Assembly: GCA_937927725.1 (NCBI GenBank)
Contig: CALBSE010000050.1
Location: 1-29,105, forward strand
DNA: 29,105 nt
DNA from: an uncultured Actinomycetes bacterium
GTDB taxonomy: Bacteria; Actinomycetota; Acidimicrobiia; Acidimicrobiales; Acidimicrobilacustridaceae
Reading direction: 5' to 3'
Part shown: piece by piece, positions 22,387 through 29,105 of the stretch
How the letters are laid out: each line of letters opens with the position of its first letter
Position numbering within the stretch: position 1 is the stretch's first letter
Position numbers and translations under genes: made by a program
The notes under the pieces: generated by a model
Told to the model about the DNA's origin: nothing
The model's input: the letters and a program-made list of their open reading frames with translations, nothing else
The model's database searches: none

Positions 22387-23469
22387 ATGCCAGTTGTCCG
22401 AAACTCCCCCAGCAGTCGATTGCGGAAGCGGGTGATGGTCGCGGGGTTCGTTTCTCTCGCTTTCGTGGCAATCGTTTGCGGTGTGATTCTGCTGAAGTCC
22501 GGACATGGATCCCCGGCGGAGATCGCCCAGGCGGCTGATGCGGTTGTCGTTCCCGAGACGCCAGTGTCGGTTGCGGCCGTGGCGCCATCGCCGCCAAAAA
22601 TGACGGACTACGCGTCTCCCGATCAGCCCACCGCAGTAGGGGTGATGACGATGACGTTCACCGACCTCACGCGTTCAACGCCCGCCCGCGGGGATCGCGA
22701 GGCGTTGTCGACGCGTCCTTTGACGGTGACAGTTCGCTATCCCACTCCGGGAATGCCGGGTGAGGACGAAATCCCAAATGCTCCGGCGTACGAGCCAGCA
22801 CCGTTGGTCTTGTTTGCGCACGGATTCGATGTTTCGTCAGACAGATATGCCTCGCTTTTGCATGAGCTTGCCGCTGATGGCTTTGTTGTTGCGGCGCCCG
22901 AGTTTCCAATGTCAAGCACGGTGTTCGATGGGGCTGCCGATGAATACGACATTCCGGATCAGGCGCGCGACCTTTCATTTCTCATAACGGCGATGACGTC
23001 CCCTGATGCGCCAACGCAACTTGCGGAAATGATTGCTCCCGGCCCGGTTGGGGTTATCGGGCACTCTGACGGCGCAGTTACTGCCTTGTTGGCGGCGTAC
23101 GCGCCTCGATACACAGACAGTCGTATCGCAGCAGTTGTCGCCGTCTCCGGCGATTTCGATACGTTCGGCGGCGAATGGTTCTCAACGAATGATCCGCCGC
23201 TCCTCGCGATCCACGGGGAGTATGACGAAATAAATCCGTTTGAGAGTTCGCAGCTTCTTGTTGGCAACGACCCCGGCCCGGCCATGCTTGTGGGCGTTCA
23301 GGGTCAATCGCACCTCGGGTCAGTAACCGATTCACAGGTCGTGCCGGTTGTGGCTCAGTTGGTTGCGAACAATTTCCGTTGGCGACTGAACGGACTTCCA
23401 GATGCAGAGGCCGCGACGATCGCAACGGCATCAACGCCGCCACTACAGCTTGTTGCCAGTCACGACTGA
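22387..23469 (+). CDS. Secreted or membrane-anchored alpha/beta hydrolase (dienelactone hydrolase/PET-hydrolase-like)
   Basis: The 360-residue protein has a basic start (SSRLRKR) and one hydrophobic helix at about 17-36, an export signal or anchor, then a Pro/Ala/Val-rich linker. The hydrolase fold begins near 110. It has the oxyanion strand VLFAHGFD (about 141-148), the nucleophile elbow GHSDGA with Ser227, the acid in HGEYDEINP (Asp280 is the best candidate), and the catalytic His in GQSHLGS (His309). The order and spacing match predicted dienelactone hydrolases and platelet-activating-factor acetylhydrolase-like or polyester hydrolases. The substrate is probably an ester outside the cell. 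The ATG at 22387 is preferred over ORF extension to 22186, which would cross the divergent control region. Its stop overlaps cydC's stop tail to tail by ten bases. Confidence 0.83.
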   Translation: MPVVRNSPSSRLRKRVMVAGFVSLAFVAIVCGVILLKSGHGSPAEIAQAADAVVVPETPVSVAAVAPSPPKMTDYASPDQPTAVGVMTMTFTDLTRSTPARGDREALSTRPLTVTVRYPTPGMPGEDEIPNAPAYEPAPLVLFAHGFDVSSDRYASLLHELAADGFVVAAPEFPMSSTVFDGAADEYDIPDQARDLSFLITAMTSPDAPTQLAEMIAPGPVGVIGHSDGAVTALLAAYAPRYTDSRIAAVVAVSGDFDTFGGEWFSTNDPPLLAIHGEYDEINPFESSQLLVGNDPGPAMLVGVQGQSHLGSVTDSQVVPVVAQLVANNFRWRLNGLPDAEAATIATASTPPLQLVASHD

Positions 23470-25136
23470 CGAACGATCAACCTGCCCTCAACAACGTCAT
23501 ATGTCGCGTCAACCTGATCGAGCGCATTGGCGTCGTGCGCAAGGATGATCGTTGTTCGGCCTTTGCGAGACGCGAGGATGGCGTCGACAACCTCCGTTCG
23601 TCGCGTCGGTTCTAAATGTTCAGTGGGTTCATCAAGAAGGAGGATCGGCGCGTCGGCGACAAGCGCCCGGGCAATGATGAGCCTCTGACGTTCGCCTCCG
23701 CTGAGCAGGCCCCCGTTTTGTCCAACCGGAGCATCGAGACCTTCCGCTCGATCATCGAGAAAGTGCTGAAGTCCCGCGATCGAGCATGCTGCAAGAAGAC
23801 GTTCATCCGTGGCATCGCCATCGCCAACAAGCAGGTTGTCGCGAATGGTTGTATCGAAGAGGTGGTCGTCTTGCAGAACAGCAGCAATGCAAGGCCGATC
23901 GAGGCTCTGAACTTCGTCGGGTCGGAAACCACAGACGGAAATCGTTCCTCGTTCAGAGGGCAGCAAACCAACAATCAACTCTAAAAGCGTTGTCTTCCCT
24001 GTTCCGGAGGGAGCGGCAATCGCGATGGTTGACCCAAAAGGGATGTGGAGTGAGGCATCAACAAAAATCGGTGTTGCGCCGCTATACGCGAACGAGAGGT
24101 TTGTGATCTCGACGTCGGGAGATGGTGGCGACTCTTGAAGACTCGAGCGATCAGCTCCCGTGATGGTCAGAGCAGCGGCGGGGCTCTGTGCGATCGTGAG
24201 AATTCGTTGGGCGGCCGCGTCGGTCTGCGCTCGAAAGTCGGGCGCGGCGAGAAGCGGGCCGAGAGCTTCGAACGAAGCGAGTGCGATCAGCGGAACTGTC
24301 GCAAGCCAGTAGACGTTCGTGACCGAAACCTGTGTGGTCCGAAGGGCCGTAACGATGGCGAGAATGCAAATACCGGTAAGGGAAACGACCGCAACGTCGA
24401 GAAGTGCGCGAGTTCGTGTCAATTGACGAGTGACGACCGACTCTTGTGCGTCGAACTGGGCGAGCGAAGTCGCAAGTTGATCGGTCCTTCCCCAAATGGC
24501 GAGGGTTTCGATCCCGTTCATGAGTTCGTTGGCTTCGGCAAGTCGTTTGGCGCGTAGACGGATGAGTTGGCCTGAGAGTCGACGTGTTCGTGACCACAGG
24601 AGAGGAGGAAGCACGACTCCTCCAACCAGAAAGAATGCGGAGAGGATGACTGCGCTTTGAAGGTTGATCGTTACCAAAATCGCTACGGCGATGAGCAACG
24701 TCCCGAGGGCAACAAAAGGGGGACTCGAGACTCGCAAGAGCCGGTCTTGCATCGTGTCGACGTCATCAACCAAGCCGGTAACGACGTCTCCACGGCGTTG
24801 TTCGGTAAGCACAATCGTGTCGGTATCGATGAGTTGCTCAAAGAGCCACACCCTGAGCCGGGTGAGAACCCGAAATGTTCCGAGGTGGCCGAGGTAACGC
24901 TCGCAGTAGCGGCCGACAACACGAGTGAGTGCGAAGAATCGAACTCCGAGAATCGTGAGCGACAGCGAAGCGGCAGTTCCCAAAAGCGCTGATTTCGTGA
25001 GGAGGTAGACCGCCATTGCGAGCAGTCCGATGCTGGATCCAATCGTGAGGATTCCGAGCAATGAGCTGAGTGCGACCCAGCGATGTGTGTTGCCAATCTT
25101 CTGAAAGAGGTTTCGACCTGAGGACTTCGTTGTCAT
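23460..25136 (-). CDS. cydC: Thiol reductant ABC exporter subunit CydC
   Basis: The 558-residue fused ABC transporter half has six N-terminal helices (to about 290) and a C-terminal ATPase. Walker A is APSGTGKTT (about 375-383), the signature is LLSGGERQRLIIARAL, and Walker B is ILLLDEPTEHLEP, followed by the switch His in ILAHDANAL. With CydD it forms the heterodimeric inner-membrane exporter needed to mature cytochrome bd; in E. coli it moves cysteine/glutathione and affects heme insertion. Its place directly after cydD, overlapping by four bases (ATGA at 25133-25136), and at the end of the cyd operon identifies it as CydC rather than a general exporter. Confidence 0.92.
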   Translation of the reverse strand: MTTKSSGRNLFQKIGNTHRWVALSSLLGILTIGSSIGLLAMAVYLLTKSALLGTAASLSLTILGVRFFALTRVVGRYCERYLGHLGTFRVLTRLRVWLFEQLIDTDTIVLTEQRRGDVVTGLVDDVDTMQDRLLRVSSPPFVALGTLLIAVAILVTINLQSAVILSAFFLVGGVVLPPLLWSRTRRLSGQLIRLRAKRLAEANELMNGIETLAIWGRTDQLATSLAQFDAQESVVTRQLTRTRALLDVAVVSLTGICILAIVTALRTTQVSVTNVYWLATVPLIALASFEALGPLLAAPDFRAQTDAAAQRILTIAQSPAAALTITGADRSSLQESPPSPDVEITNLSFAYSGATPIFVDASLHIPFGSTIAIAAPSGTGKTTLLELIVGLLPSERGTISVCGFRPDEVQSLDRPCIAAVLQDDHLFDTTIRDNLLVGDGDATDERLLAACSIAGLQHFLDDRAEGLDAPVGQNGGLLSGGERQRLIIARALVADAPILLLDEPTEHLEPTRRTEVVDAILASRKGRTTIILAHDANALDQVDATYDVVEGRLIVRQS

Positions 25137-26776
25137 CGATCCACCTCGACGACAGTCCCTTGTTCAATACGAAAGATTCGATCAGCAAGTGAAAGCGTCG
25201 CTTCGCGATGAGCGACGATGACGGCGGTGCGATCCTCGAGAAAACCGCTCATCGAGTCGATGACATCGCGTTCGGTTTCATGGTCAAGGTGAGCGGTGAA
25301 TTCGTCAAGCAGTACGAGCGGCGCGTCGCGAAGCACCGCGCGAGCGATGGCTAAACGCTGTCGCTGGCCGCCACTGAGCGTTGCGCCTTCCTCACCGATG
25401 AGGGAATCAATCCCAAACGGAAGTTCAGTGACAAAGTCAGAAGCACGAGCAAGATCAAGGGCTCCATGAATCTGGTCCGTTGAAGCATCTCGCAAAGACA
25501 GTGCAACGTTGGCGTGGATAGAGGTGTTGAACATGAATGGGTTCTGAGGAACGGACGTGATCGCTGCCAGCCAGTCCTCAGCCTGGATCTCGGTAAGCGG
25601 TTCGCCATTGATCGTGATTTGACCACTTGTGGGCTTTAGGCGGCCGTGAAACAACTCAAGAAGAGTGGTCTTGCCTTCGCCGCTAGGTCCCAAGACGACG
25701 ACGGTTTCGCCGGCAGCGACCGTGAACGAGACATTGCGCAGAACGAGCTGACTCGTCCCTGGGTAGGTGAACGACACATCGTCAAACCGGATGCTTGGAG
25801 GTCGCGCACCCGTTGTTCGGGCAATCGGTACCGCCGGTGTCGGCTGATCGATTGATGTGGTGAGGTCGGGGAGTTGAGCAAGCACTGCATTCCCGGTCTG
25901 GCCTGCGTGGTACTCAATCGCCAAGTTGCGGAGGGGTGAAAAGAACTCGGGAGTGAGCATCAGGACAGTGAGGGCCGTCGCGAACCCGATCTTGCCATTC
26001 ACCATTCGGAAACTGACCTGAACGGCAACGAGGGCGGTTGCAGCGGTGGCCGCCCATTCGATGACGAGTGATGTCTGGAATGCGGTGCGAAGCACGCTCA
26101 TCGTTGTGCGTGCGAACCGTTCGCTGATTTCCTCAATGGTCATCACGCTTTCGGTGGCGCGACCAAAAACTTTCAGCGTGGGAATACCGCGAACCATGTC
26201 GAGATAAAAGGAACGCAACCAGCCAAGTTCCCGAAACCGTTGTTCGGAGAGTTCGCGGGTTCTCGATCCAATAACGGCGAGCAGGAGAATCAGCATCGGT
26301 CCGGCAAAGACCAAAATTAGTAACGACCACGGATCAAGAATTCCGATCGTCAGAAACACCACCACGGGTATGACGCCAGCAACGAAACGTGACGGCAGAA
26401 ACTTCGTCACATAGTCGTCAAGCGCGTCAACGCCGGGGCCCAGAAGTGTGCTGTCGACTCCCGCGGATGTCAGCAATTCCTGATTTCCACTCCAGCGTGA
26501 TAGGAGAGCGCCCCTGACTCCTGCCCGAAGGCGACTGCTCGCGTTGGCAAGCGACAGAGAACTCGTGAAACGAAAGACAACTCGAAGAACGAGAAATGCC
26601 GCGAGAGCGACAAACGCAATTACCGGTGGCTTCTGCAGCACGAAGGCTGAAATGGATGCCGCGAGCGCAATCGTCCATGCAATGAGGGCGACGGAACCTA
26701 GGAGGCTGAGCGCTACCCCGAAGGCGTAGAGCCGCCGAACGCCGGGAACGACGGTCAGCAGTTCCTTAGAGTGCAT
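25133..26776 (-). CDS. cydD: Thiol reductant ABC exporter subunit CydD
   Basis: The 547-residue ABC half-transporter has about six helices, then the ATPase domain from about 328. Walker A is GPSGEGKTT (363-371), the signature TLSGGQRQRLAIARAV is near 466-481, and Walker B is VLLDEF (D491, E492). In place of the usual DEPT the sequence reads DEFT, leaving the catalytic Glu intact. The switch His is in VIVAHRE. The loop YLDMVRGIPTLKVFGR matches the coupling region typical of CydD proteins. It partners CydC in the exporter that supports cytochrome bd assembly. It begins 36 bases after cydB and ends in a four-base overlap with cydC. No strong ribosome binding site is visible before ATG 26776. Confidence 0.92.
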   Translation of the reverse strand: MHSKELLTVVPGVRRLYAFGVALSLLGSVALIAWTIALAASISAFVLQKPPVIAFVALAAFLVLRVVFRFTSSLSLANASSRLRAGVRGALLSRWSGNQELLTSAGVDSTLLGPGVDALDDYVTKFLPSRFVAGVIPVVVFLTIGILDPWSLLILVFAGPMLILLLAVIGSRTRELSEQRFRELGWLRSFYLDMVRGIPTLKVFGRATESVMTIEEISERFARTTMSVLRTAFQTSLVIEWAATAATALVAVQVSFRMVNGKIGFATALTVLMLTPEFFSPLRNLAIEYHAGQTGNAVLAQLPDLTTSIDQPTPAVPIARTTGARPPSIRFDDVSFTYPGTSQLVLRNVSFTVAAGETVVVLGPSGEGKTTLLELFHGRLKPTSGQITINGEPLTEIQAEDWLAAITSVPQNPFMFNTSIHANVALSLRDASTDQIHGALDLARASDFVTELPFGIDSLIGEEGATLSGGQRQRLAIARAVLRDAPLVLLDEFTAHLDHETERDVIDSMSGFLEDRTAVIVAHREATLSLADRIFRIEQGTVVEVDR

Positions 26777-26812
26777 GGGTTGTGACGGTACTTCGTCGCT
26801 CGGAAGCAGGGC

Positions 26813-27832
26813 TCAGTAACTCTCGTCGTCGAGTTCGACCTTGCCGCGGAAGAAGTAATAGACACCAGCGGTGTAGAGCAGAACAAAAGGCATTCCGATC
26901 AAGGCGATGACGAACATCACGGTGAGGGTCTCTTTGGCAGAAGAAGCGTTCTGGACGGTCAGGTCATAGGCACTGTTCGTCGTCGAATGCAGCATGACCG
27001 GATACATGCCACAGGCCACCGCTCCAAGAAGTAAGGCGATCATGGTGGCGGATGAGAGAAATGCGCTCAGGTAGGCGCCTCGACGAACAAAGAGCCATGC
27101 AGAAACAATTGCGACGAAGGCGAGTACCGGAAAGATCACGGTCCACGGTCGGTCCTTAAAGTTCTGCGTGAACTGCTCGCTGCGGAGGAGCGTCCAGACA
27201 ATGAGGATTGTCATCAGGACGAAGAATGCGATGAGCAGTTTCGGGATGAGATTCTTGATGCGCTGAAGCAGAGCTCCCTCGGCTTTTTGTGTCAGGAAGA
27301 TTGCCCCATGCAGAGAAAGCATTGCGACAGCAACTAGGCCGAGCGTGATCGAATACGGATTGAGAAGGTCAAGGAGGTTGACATTCATGTTGCCCTGTTG
27401 ATCGAGAGAGATTCCTCGAATCACGTTGCCGAGCGCAACGCCAAGAAGAATTGTGATGCCAAAAGAGGAAAGAGTGAAGGTCCAGTCCCACAACGACCGC
27501 CACCACGACTCGGGTCGCTTCGAGCGGAATTCAATGGCCACCGTTCGCATGATGAGTACAAGCAGTACGAGCATCATCGCGAGGTAGAAGCCACTAAAGA
27601 GCGAGGCATAGACAAGCGGGAAGGCGGCAAAAAGTGCACCGCCGCCGAGGACGAGCCATACCTCGTTGCCGTCCCAAACCGGGCCGATCGAGTTCAAAAG
27701 GATTCGACGGTCGTAGTCCGTGTGGGCGATAAATGGCGAGAGCATGCCGACGCCGAGGTCGAAACCGTCAAGGATGACGTAGCCGCTGATGATGGCGATG
27801 TAGAGCACGTACCAGGTCGTTTGCAGCCACAT
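26813..27832 (-). CDS. cydB: Cytochrome bd ubiquinol/menaquinol oxidase subunit II
   Basis: The 339-residue protein has about eight to nine membrane helices and the family opening WYVLYIAIISGYVILDGFDLG. It is followed by the conserved loop RRILLNSIGPVWDGNEVWLV (about 42-61) and helix two with GGGALFAAFPLVYA. Subunit II folds beside CydA and stabilises the hemes; the acidic residues in GFDLG and NEVW help the proton path. Length matches actinobacterial CydB. It starts two bases after cydA stops, so the two are surely co-transcribed and translationally linked. The oxidase reduces O2 to water with quinol electrons at high affinity, allowing respiration at low oxygen. Confidence 0.95.
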   Translation of the reverse strand: MWLQTTWYVLYIAIISGYVILDGFDLGVGMLSPFIAHTDYDRRILLNSIGPVWDGNEVWLVLGGGALFAAFPLVYASLFSGFYLAMMLVLLVLIMRTVAIEFRSKRPESWWRSLWDWTFTLSSFGITILLGVALGNVIRGISLDQQGNMNVNLLDLLNPYSITLGLVAVAMLSLHGAIFLTQKAEGALLQRIKNLIPKLLIAFFVLMTILIVWTLLRSEQFTQNFKDRPWTVIFPVLAFVAIVSAWLFVRRGAYLSAFLSSATMIALLLGAVACGMYPVMLHSTTNSAYDLTVQNASSAKETLTVMFVIALIGMPFVLLYTAGVYYFFRGKVELDDESY

Positions 27833-27834
27833 GA

Positions 27835-29105
27835 TCAGTCGCCTCCGCTTGAAACTCGTGAACGACGACGGAAGATCTCGCCGAAAGAATCGGGGAGTGA
27901 AGTTGTTTCGTCGACTTCAGTCGGTGGCGGTGGTCCCTCTTTGATCCGTCGATCAAGAAGTCGAATGAAAACCACAAACACGATGATGTAGAGAAGGATG
28001 AACATCGCAATCGAGAAGACGACCTGGCCGAACGAAACGTTTGGCGAGTACGCATCGGTTGTCTTGAGGACTTGCCAGACAATCCATGGCTGACGACTGA
28101 ACTCTGCCGTCCACCAACCTGTCTCGGTGGCAATCTCAGTAAGCACGACTGAGGAAACAAGGATCCAGAGGAGCCAGCGCTGATTCCAGATCTTTCGCTT
28201 CCACACCCAGAAGCCGCATGCAACCACTCCGATCGCAATGAACAGCATCCCGAGGTTGATCATGATGTGGTACACCTGAAAAACAAGGTTTGTGTTGGGC
28301 CAATCCTCACGTGGCGTTGCTTCAAGCCCGGTGACCGTTCCATCGAAACTCTTGTCAGTGAGGAAGCTCAGCAAGCAGGGAATATGAATTCCCGTTGTCT
28401 TTTCTTCATTCGGATTCGTCCAACCCAATAGGAACATCGGTGCACAGGATCGGGTTTGGTAAAGCCCTTCCATTGCCGCCAATTTCGCCGGTTGGTTTTT
28501 TGCGACCTCAGTGGCTTGGTTGGCGCCAAAGACGGGAACCTGAAGGAGGGCAACCACGGTGAAGACCGGGAGCGCAACTCGAATCATGGTTTTCGCAAGT
28601 TCAACGTGGCGCTTCTTCAAGAGATAGAACGCGCCCACACTGAGAACGAGCGAAGAGCCAACCATCCAGCACGCGGCGATGACGTGAAGGATGCGGGGGA
28701 GGAACGAAGGGGTGAAGACGACGTCGTAGAAACTCGTCATGAATGCTTGTGGGCCCTGGCCGACATCTTTAATTTCGAATCCCTGAGGTGTCTGCATCCA
28801 GGAGTTCGCCATCACGATCCAGGTCGCGCTGAACGTTGCGCCGACAACGACCATCGTGGTTGCGAACAACCACATTCGGTTGCCGAGGCGGGTGCCGCCG
28901 AAGAGCATGAGTCCGAGGAATCCGCCTTCGAGCATGAAGGCAAAGATCCCCTCGGCAGCAAGAAGGCTTCCGAAGATGTTGCCGACGAATCGTGAGTACT
29001 GCGACCAGTTCGTTCCGAACTCGAATTCCTGCACGATGCCCGTGGCGATACCCATCGCAAAGATGAGCCCGTAGATCTTCACCCAGAAGGTAGAGAGCTG
29101 GCGCC
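27835..29105 (-). CDS. cydA: Cytochrome bd oxidase subunit I, N-terminus cut by window end
   Basis: The reading is open to the window edge and its first visible residues (QLSTFWVKIYGLIFAMG) lie inside the second helix of CydA, so about 50-55 N-terminal residues, including the first heme-ligand His, lie outside. ATG/GTG codons near 29082 are internal, not the start. Visible features are the FEFGTNWSQYSRFVG loop, the heme-ligand His in FLPRILHVIAACW, a short Q-loop with GLEATPREDWPNTN, the Met ligand region in YHIMINLGML, and the quinol-site segment SRQPWIVW. The family motif is GRQPW; here Gly is Ser. The tail is Pro- and Ser-rich. The order cydA-cydB-cydD-cydC is an operon whose promoter is beyond the window. 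Confidence 0.93.
   Translation of the reverse strand, partial: RQLSTFWVKIYGLIFAMGIATGIVQEFEFGTNWSQYSRFVGNIFGSLLAAEGIFAFMLEGGFLGLMLFGGTRLGNRMWLFATTMVVVGATFSATWIVMANSWMQTPQGFEIKDVGQGPQAFMTSFYDVVFTPSFLPRILHVIAACWMVGSSLVLSVGAFYLLKKRHVELAKTMIRVALPVFTVVALLQVPVFGANQATEVAKNQPAKLAAMEGLYQTRSCAPMFLLGWTNPNEEKTTGIHIPCLLSFLTDKSFDGTVTGLEATPREDWPNTNLVFQVYHIMINLGMLFIAIGVVACGFWVWKRKIWNQRWLLWILVSSVVLTEIATETGWWTAEFSRQPWIVWQVLKTTDAYSPNVSFGQVVFSIAMFILLYIIVFVVFIRLLDRRIKEGPPPPTEVDETTSLPDSFGEIFRRRSRVSSGGD

Noticed and set aside
23460..23469. Ten-base tail-to-tail overlap of the alpha/beta hydrolase and cydC
   Set aside because: Short convergent overlaps are common in compact genomes and both proteins end normally.
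27398..27991. 197-codon plus-strand ORF opposite cydB/cydA
   Set aside because: It is antisense to two clear genes and highly charged, a typical mirror reading of membrane-protein codons.

Overview
The window is a moderately GC-rich bacterial contig with dense, short-spaced genes on both strands. Its gene content points to an actinobacterium, most likely of the class Acidimicrobiia. The evidence is an MMPL transporter, a DUF6777-type protein, Thr/Ser-rich lipoprotein linkers and a cydABDC operon. This placement is inferred from gene families and style, not from a marker gene. No rRNA, tRNA, CRISPR array, prophage or complete insertion sequence was seen.

The left end (about 1-430) does not belong with the rest. 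It looks like nuclear DNA of a green alga: an exon encoding part of a plant-type pyruvate kinase behind a splice acceptor, and before it a repeat-bearing coding segment. It passes into a bacterial Gly-rich reading frame through a GGT/GGC-rich stretch. The simplest explanation is an assembly chimera. After the Gly-rich fragment comes about 960 bases with no recognisable gene, holding decayed or unassigned ORFs and a short direct repeat.

1670-6013 (+) is a tightly coupled four-gene operon: SDR, FAD oxidoreductase, DUF1365 protein and CFA-synthase-like methyltransferase. It probably modifies the acyl chains of membrane lipids. 6049-9047 (-) carries a DUF6777 membrane-anchored protein, a second SDR and a SAM methyltransferase of the kind seen near glycan genes. 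9123-13989 (+) carries a double-hotdog thioesterase, an MMPL exporter, a DMT-like transporter and an unknown membrane protein with conserved His and acidic residues. 14034-14831 (-) is exonuclease III.

14892-19277 (+) holds a small lipoprotein, a Baeyer-Villiger monooxygenase with an N-terminal extension, an overlapping LOG-family nucleosidase and a saccharopine-dehydrogenase-like enzyme. 19287-22258 (-) is a lipoprotein serine hydrolase whose only usable start lies inside the upstream gene for a GT-C-like membrane protein with Gly/Pro-rich regions. A divergent alpha/beta hydrolase (22387-23469, +) is separated from it by a large dyad of GGTGAG motifs. The right end (23460-29105, -) is cydA-cydB-cydD-cydC, encoding cytochrome bd oxidase and its assembly ABC exporter. 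cydA is cut by the window end.

I found no clearly new multi-gene system. The leads most worth checking are the lipid-modification operon with its Cys-to-Ser methyltransferase, the unknown HIHH membrane protein, the GGTGAG dyad, and the unusual GT-C/hydrolase overlap.
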